DNA of 53,692 nt from Streptomyces sp. col6 (GCF_008042035.1 NZ_RDBL01000029.1:991484-1045175), one strand, 5' to 3'. Positions 1 to 7,572 are shown, counted from the stretch's first letter. Made by a program: numbers and translations. The notes: generated by a model from the sequence alone, not told the origin.

Positions 1-258
1 CTGGTGGACTTCTGGGCCGCCTGGTGCGGTCCGTGCCGCCAGATCGCCCCGTCGCTGGAGGCCATCGCGGCCGAGCACGGTGAGATCGAGGTTGTGAAGC
101 TCAACATCGACGAGAACCCGGCCACCGCTGCCAAGTACGGCGTCATGTCCATCCCGACGCTGAACGTGTACCAGGGCGGCGAGGTCGCCAAGACCATCGT
201 GGGCGCCAAGCCGAAGGCCGCGATCCTCCGCGACCTCGCCGGCTTCATCGCCGAGTAA
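1..258 (+). CDS. trxA: Thioredoxin, 5'-truncated by the window edge
   Basis: Cytoplasmic disulfide reductase, the electron donor partner of thioredoxin reductase. The visible 85 codons start inside the family's first strand (LVDFWAAWCGPCRQ) and contain the redox motif WCGPC, the cis-proline loop SIPTLNVY and the C-terminal helix ending GFIAE. Only about 20 N-terminal residues are missing, before position 1. The gene ends with TAA and is followed by a parS site and a strong hairpin terminator. trxA beside parB/parA is the usual streptomycete arrangement. Identification is very secure; the start is not in the window. Confidence 0.96.
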   Translation: MVDFWAAWCGPCRQIAPSLEAIAAEHGEIEVVKLNIDENPATAAKYGVMSIPTLNVYQGGEVAKTIVGAKPKAAILRDLAGFIAE

Positions 259-292
259 GTAATCGCAGCGTAGGGCACAGCCTGCGTCTGCT

Positions 293-306
293 GTTTCACG
301 TGAAAC
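293..306. promoter_or_regulatory. parS: parS centromere site (perfect 14-bp palindrome)
   Basis: GTTTCACGTGAAAC, the ParB loading site of Streptomyces and most bacteria. It lies in the 42 bp after the trxA stop. Its right half (from 301) is also the outer edge of the terminator hairpin, so one sequence serves both purposes. Confidence 0.93.
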
Positions 307-338
307 GGGCCCGTCCTCCCCAGGACGGGCCCGTTTCA
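301..338. terminator. Bidirectional rho-independent-type hairpin
   Basis: Perfect 17-bp inverted repeat (301-317 and 322-338) with a 4-nt CCCC loop. It sits between trxA (plus) and the minus-strand GNAT region, so it can end both transcripts. There is no U-tract, as is usual in streptomycetes. Confidence 0.85.
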
Positions 339-927
339 CATGTACGGATGAGTGCGCCTTTACAACGGCCGCAACGCAGGCTCCTTCTGTACTGCACCCA
401 GGAGCCGGTCCAGAGCCATCTCTACGTCTTCCTTCCAGGAGAGCGTCGTGCGCAGCTCCAGCCGCAGCCGCGGGTGTACTGGATGCGGCCGCACCGTCTT
501 GAACCCCACAGCCAGAAGGTGGTCGGCTGGCAGCACACAGGCCGACTCCTTCCACCGGGCATCCCCGAAGGCTTCGATCGCCTTGAAGCCCCGGCGGATC
601 AGATCCTTGGCGACGGTCTGCACCATGACCCGTTTCACATGTACGGATGAGTGCGCCTTTACAACGGCCGCAACGCAGGCTCCTTCTGTACTGCACCCAG
701 GAGCCGGTCCAGAGCCATCTCTACGTCTTCCTTCCAGGAGAGCGTCGTGCGCAGCTCCAGCCGCAGCCGCGGGTGTACTGGATGCGGCCGCACCGTCTTG
801 AACCCCACAGCCAGAAGGTGGTCGGCTGGCAGCACACAGGCCGACTCCTTCCACCGGGCATCCCCGAAGGCTTCGATCGCCTTGAAGCCCCGGCGGATCA
901 GATCCTTGGCGACGGTCTGCACCATGA
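330..927. repeat. Direct tandem duplication, 299-bp unit x2
   Basis: Positions 330-628 and 629-927 read as identical over the full unit. The unit carries the descending arm of the terminator plus the 3' part of the GNAT gene. The tetranucleotide CCCG occurs at both ends of the unit (330-333 and 928-931) and at the junction (629-632), as expected for a duplication between 4-bp microhomologies. No transposase or target-site duplication is present. It could be a real recent event or an assembly error. Confidence 0.9.
360..628 (-). pseudogene. 3' fragment of the GNAT acetyltransferase gene (duplication copy)
   Basis: This duplicates the last 89 codons of the neighbouring GNAT gene, from VMVQTVAKD to ...EPALRPL and the same TAA stop. 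It lacks the N-terminal half and any start codon or ribosome binding site of its own. In-frame sequence continues upstream across the duplication junction into the 3' end of the intact copy, but only as a chimeric reading frame. It is downstream of the intact gene on the same strand, so it is probably carried in the 3' untranslated part of that transcript. Confidence 0.85.
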
Positions 928-1276
928 CCCGGCCCAGACCCTGCCCCCGGTACCCCGGCATGATCAGCGCGGTCATCAGCTGGACGGCGTCGGGGGAGAC
1001 GGGGCTCGTCGGGAAGGCGGTGGCTCGCGGAACATATGCGGGAGGCGCGTAGAGCACGAAGCCGGCCGGTACGTCATCGACGTAGGCCACCCGCCCGCAG
1101 GAGCCCCACTCCAGGAGAACCCCGGAGATCCAGGCCTCCTTCTCCCGATCGGCGGTTCCGCTCTTGACGGCGGCTTCCCCACTGACCGGGTCCAGCTCCC
1201 AGAACACACACGCACGACAGCGCCGGGGAAGGTCGGAAAGGTTGTCCAGCGTGAGCGGTACGAGCCGACGCCCCAT
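659..1276 (-). CDS. GNAT-family N-acetyltransferase
   Basis: A 205-residue cytoplasmic protein of the Gcn5-related acetyltransferase superfamily; the substrate is unknown. The acetyl-CoA pyrophosphate-binding motif is visible as PGYRGQGLGRVMV around residues 108-120, preceded by the typical central strands (VAYVDDVPAGFVLYAP). The N-terminal CRACVFWELDP resembles the start of other actinobacterial acetyltransferases found beside parB. ATG at 1276 gives a full-length fold. The intact gene uses the second copy of the 299-bp duplication for its C-terminus, so the protein itself is unaffected; what changed is its 3' flank, where the natural terminator is now 299 bp further away. Confidence 0.85.
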   Translation of the reverse strand: MGRRLVPLTLDNLSDLPRRCRACVFWELDPVSGEAAVKSGTADREKEAWISGVLLEWGSCGRVAYVDDVPAGFVLYAPPAYVPRATAFPTSPVSPDAVQLMTALIMPGYRGQGLGRVMVQTVAKDLIRRGFKAIEAFGDARWKESACVLPADHLLAVGFKTVRPHPVHPRLRLELRTTLSWKEDVEMALDRLLGAVQKEPALRPL

Positions 1277-1382
1277 GAAGGCTGTTCCTCACTTCTCTCG
1301 CCCACCGCGTCGTGGACGGAAATGCCCTGCCAGAACGCATCGTAACGACCCCTGGATCAAGCCGACACCGTGAGAAAGCAAA

Positions 1383-1420
1383 GGGCGGGCCGCCTTCCGT
1401 CAACCGGAGACAGCCCGCCC
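1383..1420 (-). terminator. Terminator downstream of parB
   Basis: GGGCGGGC (1383-1390) pairs with GCCCGCCC (1413-1420), with a smaller inner TCCG/CGGA stem. It lies 18 bp beyond the parB stop, separating the parAB transcript from the GNAT gene. Confidence 0.75.
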
Positions 1421-1437
1421 TCAGCACTCAGCGCGTG

Positions 1438-2523
1438 TCAGTTCGCCTCGTCCTCGTCCGACTCCTCGGACGGAGCGCGGTCCAGCACCCGGCCCTCGCC
1501 GGGAGCGAGACTGCCGAGAATGCGGTCCAGATCTTCCATCGAGGCGAACTCGACGACGATCTTGCCCTTCTTCTGTCCGAGGTCGACCTTCACGCGGGTC
1601 TCGAACCGGTCGGAGAGCCGGGACGCCAGGTCGGTGAGCGCCGGAGAGAGGCGGGCCCCGGCACGAGGACCCTTGGCCTTCTTGGCGTTCGTGGGCCTGG
1701 AGCCCATGAGCGTCACGATCTCCTCGACCGCACGCACCGAAAGGCCCTCAGCGACAATGCGATGCGCCAGCTTGTCCTGCTCCTCGGAGTCGTCCACCGA
1801 GAGCAGCGCGCGCGCGTGTCCCGCCGACAGCACCCCGGCTGCGACCCTCCGCTGCACCGGCGGCGACAGACGCAGCAGACGCAGGGTGTTGGACACCTGC
1901 GGCCGGGAACGCCCGATCCGGTCGGCCAGCTGGTCATGCGTGCACTTGAAGTCCTTGAGCAGCTGGTCGTAGGCAGCCGCCTCCTCCAGCGGGTTCAGCT
2001 GAGCCCGGTGCAGGTTCTCCAGGAGTGCGTCCAGGAGGAGCTTCTCGTCATCGGTGGCCCGGACGATGGCCGGGATGCGCTCCAGGCCGGCCTCCCGGCA
2101 AGCCCTCCAGCGCCGCTCTCCCATGATGAGCTCGAAGCGATCGGGCCCCGTCTTGCGCACCACGACCGGCTGGAGAAGGCCGACCTCCTTGATGGAGGTG
2201 ACCAGCTCCGCCAGCGCGTCCTCGTCGAAGACCTCACGCGGCTGACGCGGGTTCGGCGTGATGGAGTCGAGCAGTACCTCAGCGAAGTACGCACCGGCCA
2301 CTTCACCCGGGGCCGACACATCGGCCCCCGACACCGGCGCACTCGGCTCCGGAACCACGGGGTTGGACCCCAGCGTGGTCACCTTCGCGGCCGCCACGCC
2401 CCGCTCCGTGGTCAGGACGGGCGAGGATGCCCCGGCCCCGACGGACGGCAGCTGCTTCTCCTGCGGAGCGGCTGGGATCAGGGCACCGAGCCCTCGCCCC
2501 AACCCTCGACGACGCTCACTCAC
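1438..2523 (-). CDS. parB: Chromosome-partitioning protein ParB
   Basis: Origin-segregation CTP-dependent DNA clamp that loads at parS. GTG at 2523 gives 361 residues beginning VSERRRGLGRGLGALIP, the typical ParB N-terminal ParA-contact segment, followed by a variable linker. Then comes the ParB/Srx fold (ITPNPRQPREVFDEDALAELVTSI), the CTP-binding box with GERRWRA, the helix-turn-helix region (DRIGRSRPQVSNTLRLL) and the C-terminal dimerisation domain ending EESDEDEAN. The start overlaps the parA stop (GTGA) and has a GGAGG box just upstream, so the two are translationally coupled. Four perfect parS sites lie in this window. In Streptomyces, ParB complexes around oriC drive segregation during sporulation. 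Confidence 0.97.
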   Translation of the reverse strand: MSERRRGLGRGLGALIPAAPQEKQLPSVGAGASSPVLTTERGVAAAKVTTLGSNPVVPEPSAPVSGADVSAPGEVAGAYFAEVLLDSITPNPRQPREVFDEDALAELVTSIKEVGLLQPVVVRKTGPDRFELIMGERRWRACREAGLERIPAIVRATDDEKLLLDALLENLHRAQLNPLEEAAAYDQLLKDFKCTHDQLADRIGRSRPQVSNTLRLLRLSPPVQRRVAAGVLSAGHARALLSVDDSEEQDKLAHRIVAEGLSVRAVEEIVTLMGSRPTNAKKAKGPRAGARLSPALTDLASRLSDRFETRVKVDLGQKKGKIVVEFASMEDLDRILGSLAPGEGRVLDRAPSEESDEDEAN

Positions 2524-3596
2524 TGGATCCCCTCCGAATTGCTCTGCTGGCTGATCGATCCGCCCGTGTGGACGTGCTGTCCCTCGTAGTGCACCCCGAC
2601 CCCTCGCAGCGCGATCTCCCGAGCCGCTTCGAGGTAGGACAGGGATCCGCTGGAACCGGGGTCGTACGTGAGCACGGTCTGCCCGTAGCTCGGCGCCTCG
2701 GAGATGCGGACCGACCGGGGAATGCTGGTCCTCAGCACCTCCTTGCCGAAGTGGCTGCGGACCTCCTCCGCCACCTGCGATGCCAGCCTGGTCCGGCCGT
2801 CGTACATAGTGAGCAGAATCGTGGATACATGGAGATCGGGGTTCAGGTGGCCCCGCACCAGTTCGACGTTCCGCAGGAGTTGCCCCAGCCCTTCCAGCGC
2901 GTAGTACTCGCACTGAATGGGGATCAGCACCTCGGCGCCGGCCACCAGTGCGTTGACCGTCAGCAGGCCCAGCGAGGGCGGGCAGTCGATCAGGATGTAA
3001 TCCAGCGGCTGCTCATACGCCTGGATGGCGCGCTGGAGTCGGCTCTCCCGCGCCACCAGCGACACCAGCTCGATCTCCGCACCGGCGAGATCGATGGTGG
3101 CCGGGGCGCAGAAGAGGCCTTCGACGTCCGGGACGGGCTGAACCACGTCTGAGAGAGGCTTGCTCTCCACCAGGACGTCATAGATCGAGGGAACTTCGGC
3201 GTGGTGATCGATACCCAGAGCCGTGGAGGCGTTGCCCTGCGGGTCGAGGTCGACCACCAGGACCCGTGCACCGTGGAGTGCCAGCGAAGCGGCGAGGTTG
3301 ACCGTCGACGTGGTCTTGCCCACGCCGCCCTTCTGGTTGGCCACGACCATGACGCGGGTCTGCTCGGGGCGCGGCAGCCCCTCGCCGGCTCGGCCGAGGG
3401 CCTCAACCGCAAGCTGGGCCGCACGACCGATGGGTGTGTCGTCCATCGGCGGCGGTGTTTCACGTGAAACACCGTCCCCCGCCGATTCGGTTCGGGGGCC
3501 GGGGACCGGATCGGTCATCGGCCCCGCGATGTTGGCGTCGGACCGCAAGGATTCACTCTCCTCGACTTCAGGCTCGCAATGAGCAGAGCCTGTCAT
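2520..3596 (-). CDS. parA: Chromosome-partitioning ATPase ParA (Soj/MinD family)
   Basis: Walker ATPase that moves ParB-parS complexes. The deviant Walker A is VANQKGGVGKTTSTVN, switch I is DPQGNAST and Walker B is LDYILIDCPPSLG, all in the expected order. Start choice is uncertain: ATG 3596 gives 358 residues and ATG 3518 gives 332. The reading frame stays open to 3809 but that extension would encode a parS site and a DnaA box, so it is more likely promoter DNA. A perfect parS (3457-3470) lies inside the coding region and is read as VSRET. An operon with parB is certain from the 4-bp overlap. Confidence 0.95.
   Translation of the reverse strand: MTGSAHCEPEVEESESLRSDANIAGPMTDPVPGPRTESAGDGVSRETPPPMDDTPIGRAAQLAVEALGRAGEGLPRPEQTRVMVVANQKGGVGKTTSTVNLAASLALHGARVLVVDLDPQGNASTALGIDHHAEVPSIYDVLVESKPLSDVVQPVPDVEGLFCAPATIDLAGAEIELVSLVARESRLQRAIQAYEQPLDYILIDCPPSLGLLTVNALVAGAEVLIPIQCEYYALEGLGQLLRNVELVRGHLNPDLHVSTILLTMYDGRTRLASQVAEEVRSHFGKEVLRTSIPRSVRISEAPSYGQTVLTYDPGSSGSLSYLEAAREIALRGVGVHYEGQHVHTGGSISQQSNSEGIQ
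3457..3470. promoter_or_regulatory. parS: parS site inside the parA coding sequence
   Basis: Perfect GTTTCACGTGAAAC within the poorly conserved N-terminal extension of ParA, where it is translated as part of GVSRETP. Confidence 0.93.
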
Positions 3597-3650
3597 GGTT
3601 TCGGGGTCGTGAACCAGCGAGGCCCGCTCTTCTGTGGATGAAACCACTTC

Positions 3651-3659
3651 TGTGGACAA
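3651..3659 (-). promoter_or_regulatory. DnaA box upstream of parA
   Basis: TGTGGACAA is a perfect streptomycete DnaA box on the minus strand, with a weaker TGTGGATGA at 3633-3641. Both lie 40-60 bp upstream of the chosen parA start, within the 255-bp rsmG-parA gap that also holds a parS site. Confidence 0.6.
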
Positions 3660-3742
3660 CTCCGTAGCCCTAACGGGCCTGCGATGGGGAGGGGCGGCCG
3701 CCTCATGACCGCGACCGATGATTCCATGCAGCAGAGAACGAC

Positions 3743-3756
3743 GTTTCACGTGAAAC
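3743..3756. promoter_or_regulatory. parS: parS site in the rsmG-parA gap
   Basis: Perfect GTTTCACGTGAAAC about 150 bp upstream of the parA start. ParB bound here could also influence the parAB promoter. Confidence 0.93.
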
Positions 3757-3851
3757 ACGATGCCTCCGCAGCGTAGCTGCGGAGACACGACACTCCGCGT
3801 AGGGCACATACGGCTCCACGCCAGGAGCCACCAGCGCAGCAGACCCCCGGC

Positions 3852-4568
3852 TCAGCGGCGGCGACGCGTCCGGCTGGTCCGCGCGGCCTTGGCCCGCTTT
3901 GCGGCGAACCTCACACCCCCGGGGCTCTCGCCGACCACCACGCGCACCACCGTGGACAGCGGGTCGACCACGCCCTCGCCGACCTGCAACACCTCGGTGT
4001 CCACCACACCGAGCTTGCTGAGAGCCGCGCGGGCACCGTTGATCTCTTCCTCGGCGGTGTCGCCCTTGAGCGCGAGCATCTCGCCGTACGGCCGCAGCAG
4101 AGGTACGCCCCAGCCGGCCAGGCGGTCCAGAGGGGCCACTGCCCGTGCGGTCACTACATGTACGGGCTGCAGCGAGCCGAGAACTTCCTCGGCCCGGCCG
4201 CGGACGACCGTCACATGATCGAGCCCCAGCATCTCGACGACCTCCTGAAGGAAGTTCGTCCGGCGCAGCAACGGTTCCAACAGGGTGATCTTCAGGTCCG
4301 GGCGCACCAGCGCCAGAGGGATTCCCGGGAGCCCGGCGCCCGAGCCCACGTCGCAGACCGTGACCCCCTCGGGGACGACCTCGGAGAGCACCGCGCAGTT
4401 CAGCAGATGCCTTTCCCACAGGCGTGGAACCTCACGCGGACCGATCAGCCCGCGCGTGACCCCCGCATCCGCCAGCAGTTCCGCGTACCGGACAGCCTCG
4501 GGAAAGCACTCACCGAACACTTCCCGGGCCTCGTCGGGCGCCTGGGGAAGCGCTACTTCCTCCGTCAC
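3852..4568 (-). CDS. rsmG: 16S rRNA (guanine-N7) methyltransferase RsmG (GidB)
   Basis: Methylates G527 (E. coli numbering) of 16S rRNA using S-adenosylmethionine; loss gives low-level streptomycin resistance and in Streptomyces can raise antibiotic production. The SAM-binding loop is VCDVGSGAGLPGIPLAL, preceded by the GidB signature ERHLLNCAVLSE and followed by the acidic residue at the end of strand 2 (ITLLEPLLRR). GTG 4568 is chosen because GGAAGGA lies 9-10 nt upstream, giving 238 residues; ATG 4586 adds six residues but has no ribosome binding site. The C-terminal tail is basic (RTSRTRRRR). A strong hairpin separates it from upstream jag, so it probably has its own promoter. Confidence 0.95.
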   Translation of the reverse strand: MTEEVALPQAPDEAREVFGECFPEAVRYAELLADAGVTRGLIGPREVPRLWERHLLNCAVLSEVVPEGVTVCDVGSGAGLPGIPLALVRPDLKITLLEPLLRRTNFLQEVVEMLGLDHVTVVRGRAEEVLGSLQPVHVVTARAVAPLDRLAGWGVPLLRPYGEMLALKGDTAEEEINGARAALSKLGVVDTEVLQVGEGVVDPLSTVVRVVVGESPGGVRFAAKRAKAARTSRTRRRR

Positions 4569-4632
4569 GGGGGACCGTCCTTCCATACCGCACTACCGCA
4601 CCATGGTGGCTGTCTATCAGGCTGACAAAGAT

Positions 4633-4660
4633 CGGCCCCGTCTGCGAACAGACGGGGCCG
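4633..4660. terminator. Hairpin between jag and rsmG
   Basis: A perfect 12-bp stem (4633-4644 / 4649-4660) with a CGAA tetraloop, 16 bp after the jag stop. It should end the rpmH-rnpA-yidD-yidC-jag transcript before rsmG. Confidence 0.85.
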
Positions 4661-4676
4661 ACAGGTAAGGAGCCGG

Positions 4677-5186
4677 TCAGGCCGGCAGGACGACGACGAA
4701 GCGCTGCGGCTCCTCGCCCTCCGACTCGCTGCGCAGACCCGCGGCGGCGACCGCGTCGTGCACGACCTTGCGCTCGAACGGCGTCATCGGGTCCAGCTTC
4801 ACCGGTTCACCGGTGCTCTTGACCTCGTCCGCCGCCTTGGCACCCAGCTCGGCGAGCTCCGTGCGCTTCTTGGCCCGGAAGCCGGCGATGTCCAGCATCA
4901 GACGGCTCCGGTCACCTGTCTCCCGGTGCACGGCCAGCCGCGTCAGCTCCTGGAGTGCCTCCAGAACCTCGCCGTCGCGCCCCACGAGCTTCTGCAGATC
5001 GCGCGCCGATTCGCTGATGATCGAGACCGCGGCCCGGTCCGCCTCGACGTCCATGTCGATGTCGCCGTCGAGGTCGGCGATGTCGAGCAGGCCCTCGAGG
5101 TAGTCCGCTGCGATCTCCCCTTCCTGCTCAAGGCGGGTCAAGGTGTCGCTGCCCTCAGCGGCCGTGGAGGTGGTGCCTTCCGTCAC
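4677..5186 (-). CDS. jag: RNA-binding protein Jag/KhpB (KH-II and R3H domains)
   Basis: A 169-residue cytoplasmic RNA-binding protein of the SpoIIIJ-associated (Jag/KhpB/EloR) family. The central region (residues about 45-105: DMDVEADRAAVSIISE...KLVGRDGEVLEALQELTRLAV) matches a KH-II fold with a GRDG loop. The C-terminal R3H motif is seen in PFERKVVHDAV (Arg-x3-His). It starts with GTG, 14 bp downstream of yidC, and ends the operon before the hairpin at 4633. In Firmicutes relatives control cell elongation and division; the streptomycete role is not established. Confidence 0.92.
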   Translation of the reverse strand: MTEGTTSTAAEGSDTLTRLEQEGEIAADYLEGLLDIADLDGDIDMDVEADRAAVSIISESARDLQKLVGRDGEVLEALQELTRLAVHRETGDRSRLMLDIAGFRAKKRTELAELGAKAADEVKSTGEPVKLDPMTPFERKVVHDAVAAAGLRSESEGEEPQRFVVVLPA

Positions 5187-5200
5187 GGATGGACTCCTTC

Positions 5201-6463
5201 TTACTTCTTGGACGGGTGCTTGGGCCGCTGCGGGCCCTTGCGCTGTCCGGACTTGGCTTGGCGTGAGGAGCCGGACGCGGTCTTGCCCGCCGGCTTCGAC
5301 TTGTCGTCCTGCGCGGCGCTCTTCCGCAGAGAGGTCTTGGACTCCGGCTCGCCGGAGTCACCCTCCTTGGCTCCGCCCTGGTGGGCCGCACCGGTCTGGC
5401 GCTGCGCCTTGGACTGCCGCTTGGGCTGGTGGCGGCGCTGCTGGGCGCCTCCCTCCGCCTCGGCCACGGCGGTGTCGCTCTTGGCGACCGTGCCGTCCTC
5501 CTGCGGAGCGAGCCCGAGCTTGGCCAGTCCGACGACGAACTTCCGCTCGATGTCGTTGCGGTCCGGGCCCTTGGCCACGATCCGCTTGACGGTGTTGCGA
5601 CGGGTCCGGCCGCGGACCTCGCCGTGCGCGGTGACGCTCTTGAGGAGCCGTCCGAGGTACTGCTCCTGCGCCTTGCTGCCCGGCGTCGGGTTCTGGTTGA
5701 TCACGTACATCTGCTGACCCATGGTCCAGACGTTGGTGGTCAGCCAGTAGACGAGGACACCGACGGGGAAGTTGATGCCCATGACCGCGAAGATCAGCGG
5801 GAAGATGTACATCAGCATCTTCTGCTGCTGCATGTACGGCGTCTTGACCGTGAGGTCGACGTTCTTCGTCATCAGCTGGCGCTGCGTGAAGAACTGCGAG
5901 GCCGACATCATCACGATCATGACGGCGGTGACGACCCGGACATCGGTCAGCGAGGCGCCGAGCGCCTGGACCTTCTCCGCGCTGTCCATGAACTTGGCGG
6001 CCAGCGGGGCACCGAAGATGTGGGCCTGACGGGCGCTGTCCAGCAGCGACTGGTCGATGACGCCGATCTTCTTGTTCGAGGCGATCGCGGAGAGTACGTG
6101 GTACAGCGCGAAGAAGAACGGCGACTGCGCCAGGATGGGAAGGCACGAGGAGAGCGGGTTGGTACCCGTCTCCTTGTACAGCTTCATCATCTCTTCGGAC
6201 TGACGCTGCTTGTCGCTCTTGTACCGCTCCTGGATCGCCTTCATCTTCGGCTGGAGGAGCTGCATGTTCCGCGTCGACTTGATCTGCTTGACGAACAGCG
6301 GGATCAGGCAGATGCGGATCAGCACCACGAGGGACACGATGGACAGGCCCCAGGCCCATCCCGTGTCGGGGCCGAAGATCGCTCCGTACAACTTGTGGAA
6401 CTGGACGATGACCCAGGAGACGGGCCAGGTGATGAAGCTGAACAGACTGGCAATCGTGTCCAC
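5201..6463 (-). CDS. yidC: Membrane protein insertase YidC
   Basis: Inserts and folds inner-membrane proteins, alone or with SecYEG. The 420 residues show a first membrane helix (IASLFSFITWPVSWVIVQF), the family block LSIVSLVVLIRICLIPLFVKQ with the hydrophilic-groove arginine, the basic cytoplasmic hairpin (STRNMQLLQPKMKAIQERYK), SPFFFALYHVLS, and further helices around QKMLMYIFPLIFAVMGINFPVGVLVYWLTTN. The tail from about residue 320 is a long Lys/Arg/Gln-rich extension, probably for ribosome contact. GTG start; 3 bp after the yidD stop and 14 bp before jag. Confidence 0.96.
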   Translation of the reverse strand: MDTIASLFSFITWPVSWVIVQFHKLYGAIFGPDTGWAWGLSIVSLVVLIRICLIPLFVKQIKSTRNMQLLQPKMKAIQERYKSDKQRQSEEMMKLYKETGTNPLSSCLPILAQSPFFFALYHVLSAIASNKKIGVIDQSLLDSARQAHIFGAPLAAKFMDSAEKVQALGASLTDVRVVTAVMIVMMSASQFFTQRQLMTKNVDLTVKTPYMQQQKMLMYIFPLIFAVMGINFPVGVLVYWLTTNVWTMGQQMYVINQNPTPGSKAQEQYLGRLLKSVTAHGEVRGRTRRNTVKRIVAKGPDRNDIERKFVVGLAKLGLAPQEDGTVAKSDTAVAEAEGGAQQRRHQPKRQSKAQRQTGAAHQGGAKEGDSGEPESKTSLRKSAAQDDKSKPAGKTASGSSRQAKSGQRKGPQRPKHPSKK

Positions 6464-6466
6464 TAA

Positions 6467-6826
6467 TCAGGCTCCTTGAGCATTGGGCGAAGTCTCTGCG
6501 GCCGAACTCGGGAGGTCGGTGGCCGAACCCCCGGGAGGCACGTCAGCGGCGGAGTCCCCGCCCTTGCTGCCGCGTATGGCGCTGCGCAGCAGTTCGTGCC
6601 AACGCGGACGTTTGCGTGGTGGTACGTAGTCCACGCCGCCGGGTGACCACGGATTGCATCGCAGGATGCGCCAGGCTGTCAGCGCCGTTCCCTTGATCGC
6701 TCCGTGCCGGTCGATCGCCGTATATCCATAGTGGGAACACGACGGGTAGTAACGGCAGACAGGCCCGAGAAGTGGGCTGATCGTCCACTGGTACAGCTTG
6801 ATGAGAGCCAGCAGCGGGTACTTCAT
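6467..6826 (-). CDS. yidD: Membrane protein insertion efficiency factor YidD
   Basis: Small peripheral membrane protein that assists YidC-dependent insertion. The family core is plain: LIKLYQWTISPLLGP, CRYYPSCSHYGYTAI (three cysteines) and GTALTAWRILRCNPWSPGGVDYVP. The length of 119 residues includes a variable Gly/Ser/Pro-rich tail after about residue 80. Its ATG overlaps the rnpA stop by four bases (6823-6826), and yidC follows directly, so the three are translated from one mRNA. Confidence 0.95.
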   Translation of the reverse strand: MKYPLLALIKLYQWTISPLLGPVCRYYPSCSHYGYTAIDRHGAIKGTALTAWRILRCNPWSPGGVDYVPPRKRPRWHELLRSAIRGSKGGDSAADVPPGGSATDLPSSAAETSPNAQGA

Positions 6827-7194
6827 CGCACGCCCCCTCCCAGCAGCCGCTGAAATGCGGCGTCCAGGTCTCGGGCCAGCTGTTCATGGTCGGCGTCGCC
6901 CGATCCGGGCAACGCGCGTACGACAACCAGGCTACCGGGGGGCAGCAGGGCAAGCCGTTCTCGGACCAGGTGGCGAAGCCTGCGCTTCACCGCTGTGCGG
7001 ACGACCGCACCACCCACGGCTTTGCTGACAACGAAACCCGCACGCGGCGGGGGAACGTTCTCCCCAGTCACGTGCGGGTCGGTTGCACCGCTGCGTAGAT
7101 GGACAACGAGGAGCGGGCGACCGGCCCGTCGCCCTCGTCGTACCGCGGTCGCGAAGTCCTCGCGCCGCCTCAGCCGATTCTCGGAAGGCAGCAC
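6823..7194 (-). CDS. rnpA: Ribonuclease P protein component
   Basis: Protein subunit that assists the RNase P ribozyme in 5' maturation of tRNA. The 123 residues open with MLPSENRLRRREDFATAVRRG and contain the basic RNR-like signature region AVVRTAVKRRLRHLVRE that binds the precursor tRNA and P RNA. GTG start at 7194, 21 bp after the rpmH stop. The rpmH-rnpA-yidD-yidC-jag order is conserved across bacteria. Confidence 0.96.
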   Translation of the reverse strand: MLPSENRLRRREDFATAVRRGRRAGRPLLVVHLRSGATDPHVTGENVPPPRAGFVVSKAVGGAVVRTAVKRRLRHLVRERLALLPPGSLVVVRALPGSGDADHEQLARDLDAAFQRLLGGGVR

Positions 7195-7215
7195 GTCATG
7201 ACGACCTGTACGCGA

Positions 7216-7353
7216 TCAGGCGGACAGGCTGGCGCGACCCTTGCTGCGGCGGGACGCGAGAATCGCGCGGCCGGCACGGGTGCGCATCCGCAGCCGGAAG
7301 CCGTGGGTCTTCGCGCGACGACGGTTGTTCGGCTGGAAGGTGCGCTTGCTCAC
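7216..7353 (-). CDS. rpmH: 50S ribosomal protein L34
   Basis: The 45-residue protein reads (M)SKRTFQPNNRRRAKTHGFR...RAGRAILASRRSKGRASLSA, the complete L34 sequence, with a GTG start at 7353 and TGA stop. It is an arginine-rich component of the large ribosomal subunit. It is the first gene of the minus-strand operon and is divergent from dnaA, the classical arrangement at bacterial origins. Confidence 0.97.
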   Translation of the reverse strand: MSKRTFQPNNRRRAKTHGFRLRMRTRAGRAILASRRSKGRASLSA

Positions 7354-7572
7354 TCGGGGGCTCCAGAAAAGACTCGTGGTTGGCGGGACATCGCCTGGCT
7401 GTCACCGTGCGCCCACGAGAGACTCGCGTAAACGCCCTAGTGCACCGCTTCACAATCACAGATCGTGATCTTTGCCCATCGGAGGCAGGCGGCAGCAGCC
7501 ATCGACAACTCGACCTGGTCACGGTACGCGCGGCTACGCCATCCGGTCAAACCGACCCTGTCGGACCCCCCA

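Noticed and set aside
332..346. GTTTCACATGTAC near 333 and 632 as additional parS sites
   Set aside because: Only the left half matches parS; the palindrome is not maintained.
330..927. Insertion sequence or phage remnant at the tandem repeat
   Set aside because: No terminal inverted repeats, transposase or target-site duplication; the unit consists of local gene and terminator sequence.
2524..2913. Upstream extension of the parB frame to 2913
   Set aside because: It lies wholly inside parA in another frame; the family N-terminus (VSERRRGLGRGLGAL) starts at 2523 with its own ribosome binding site.
3597..3809. Upstream extension of parA to ATG 3809
   Set aside because: The added 71 residues have no ParA similarity and would encode a parS and DnaA boxes; shorter starts fit better, though not proven.
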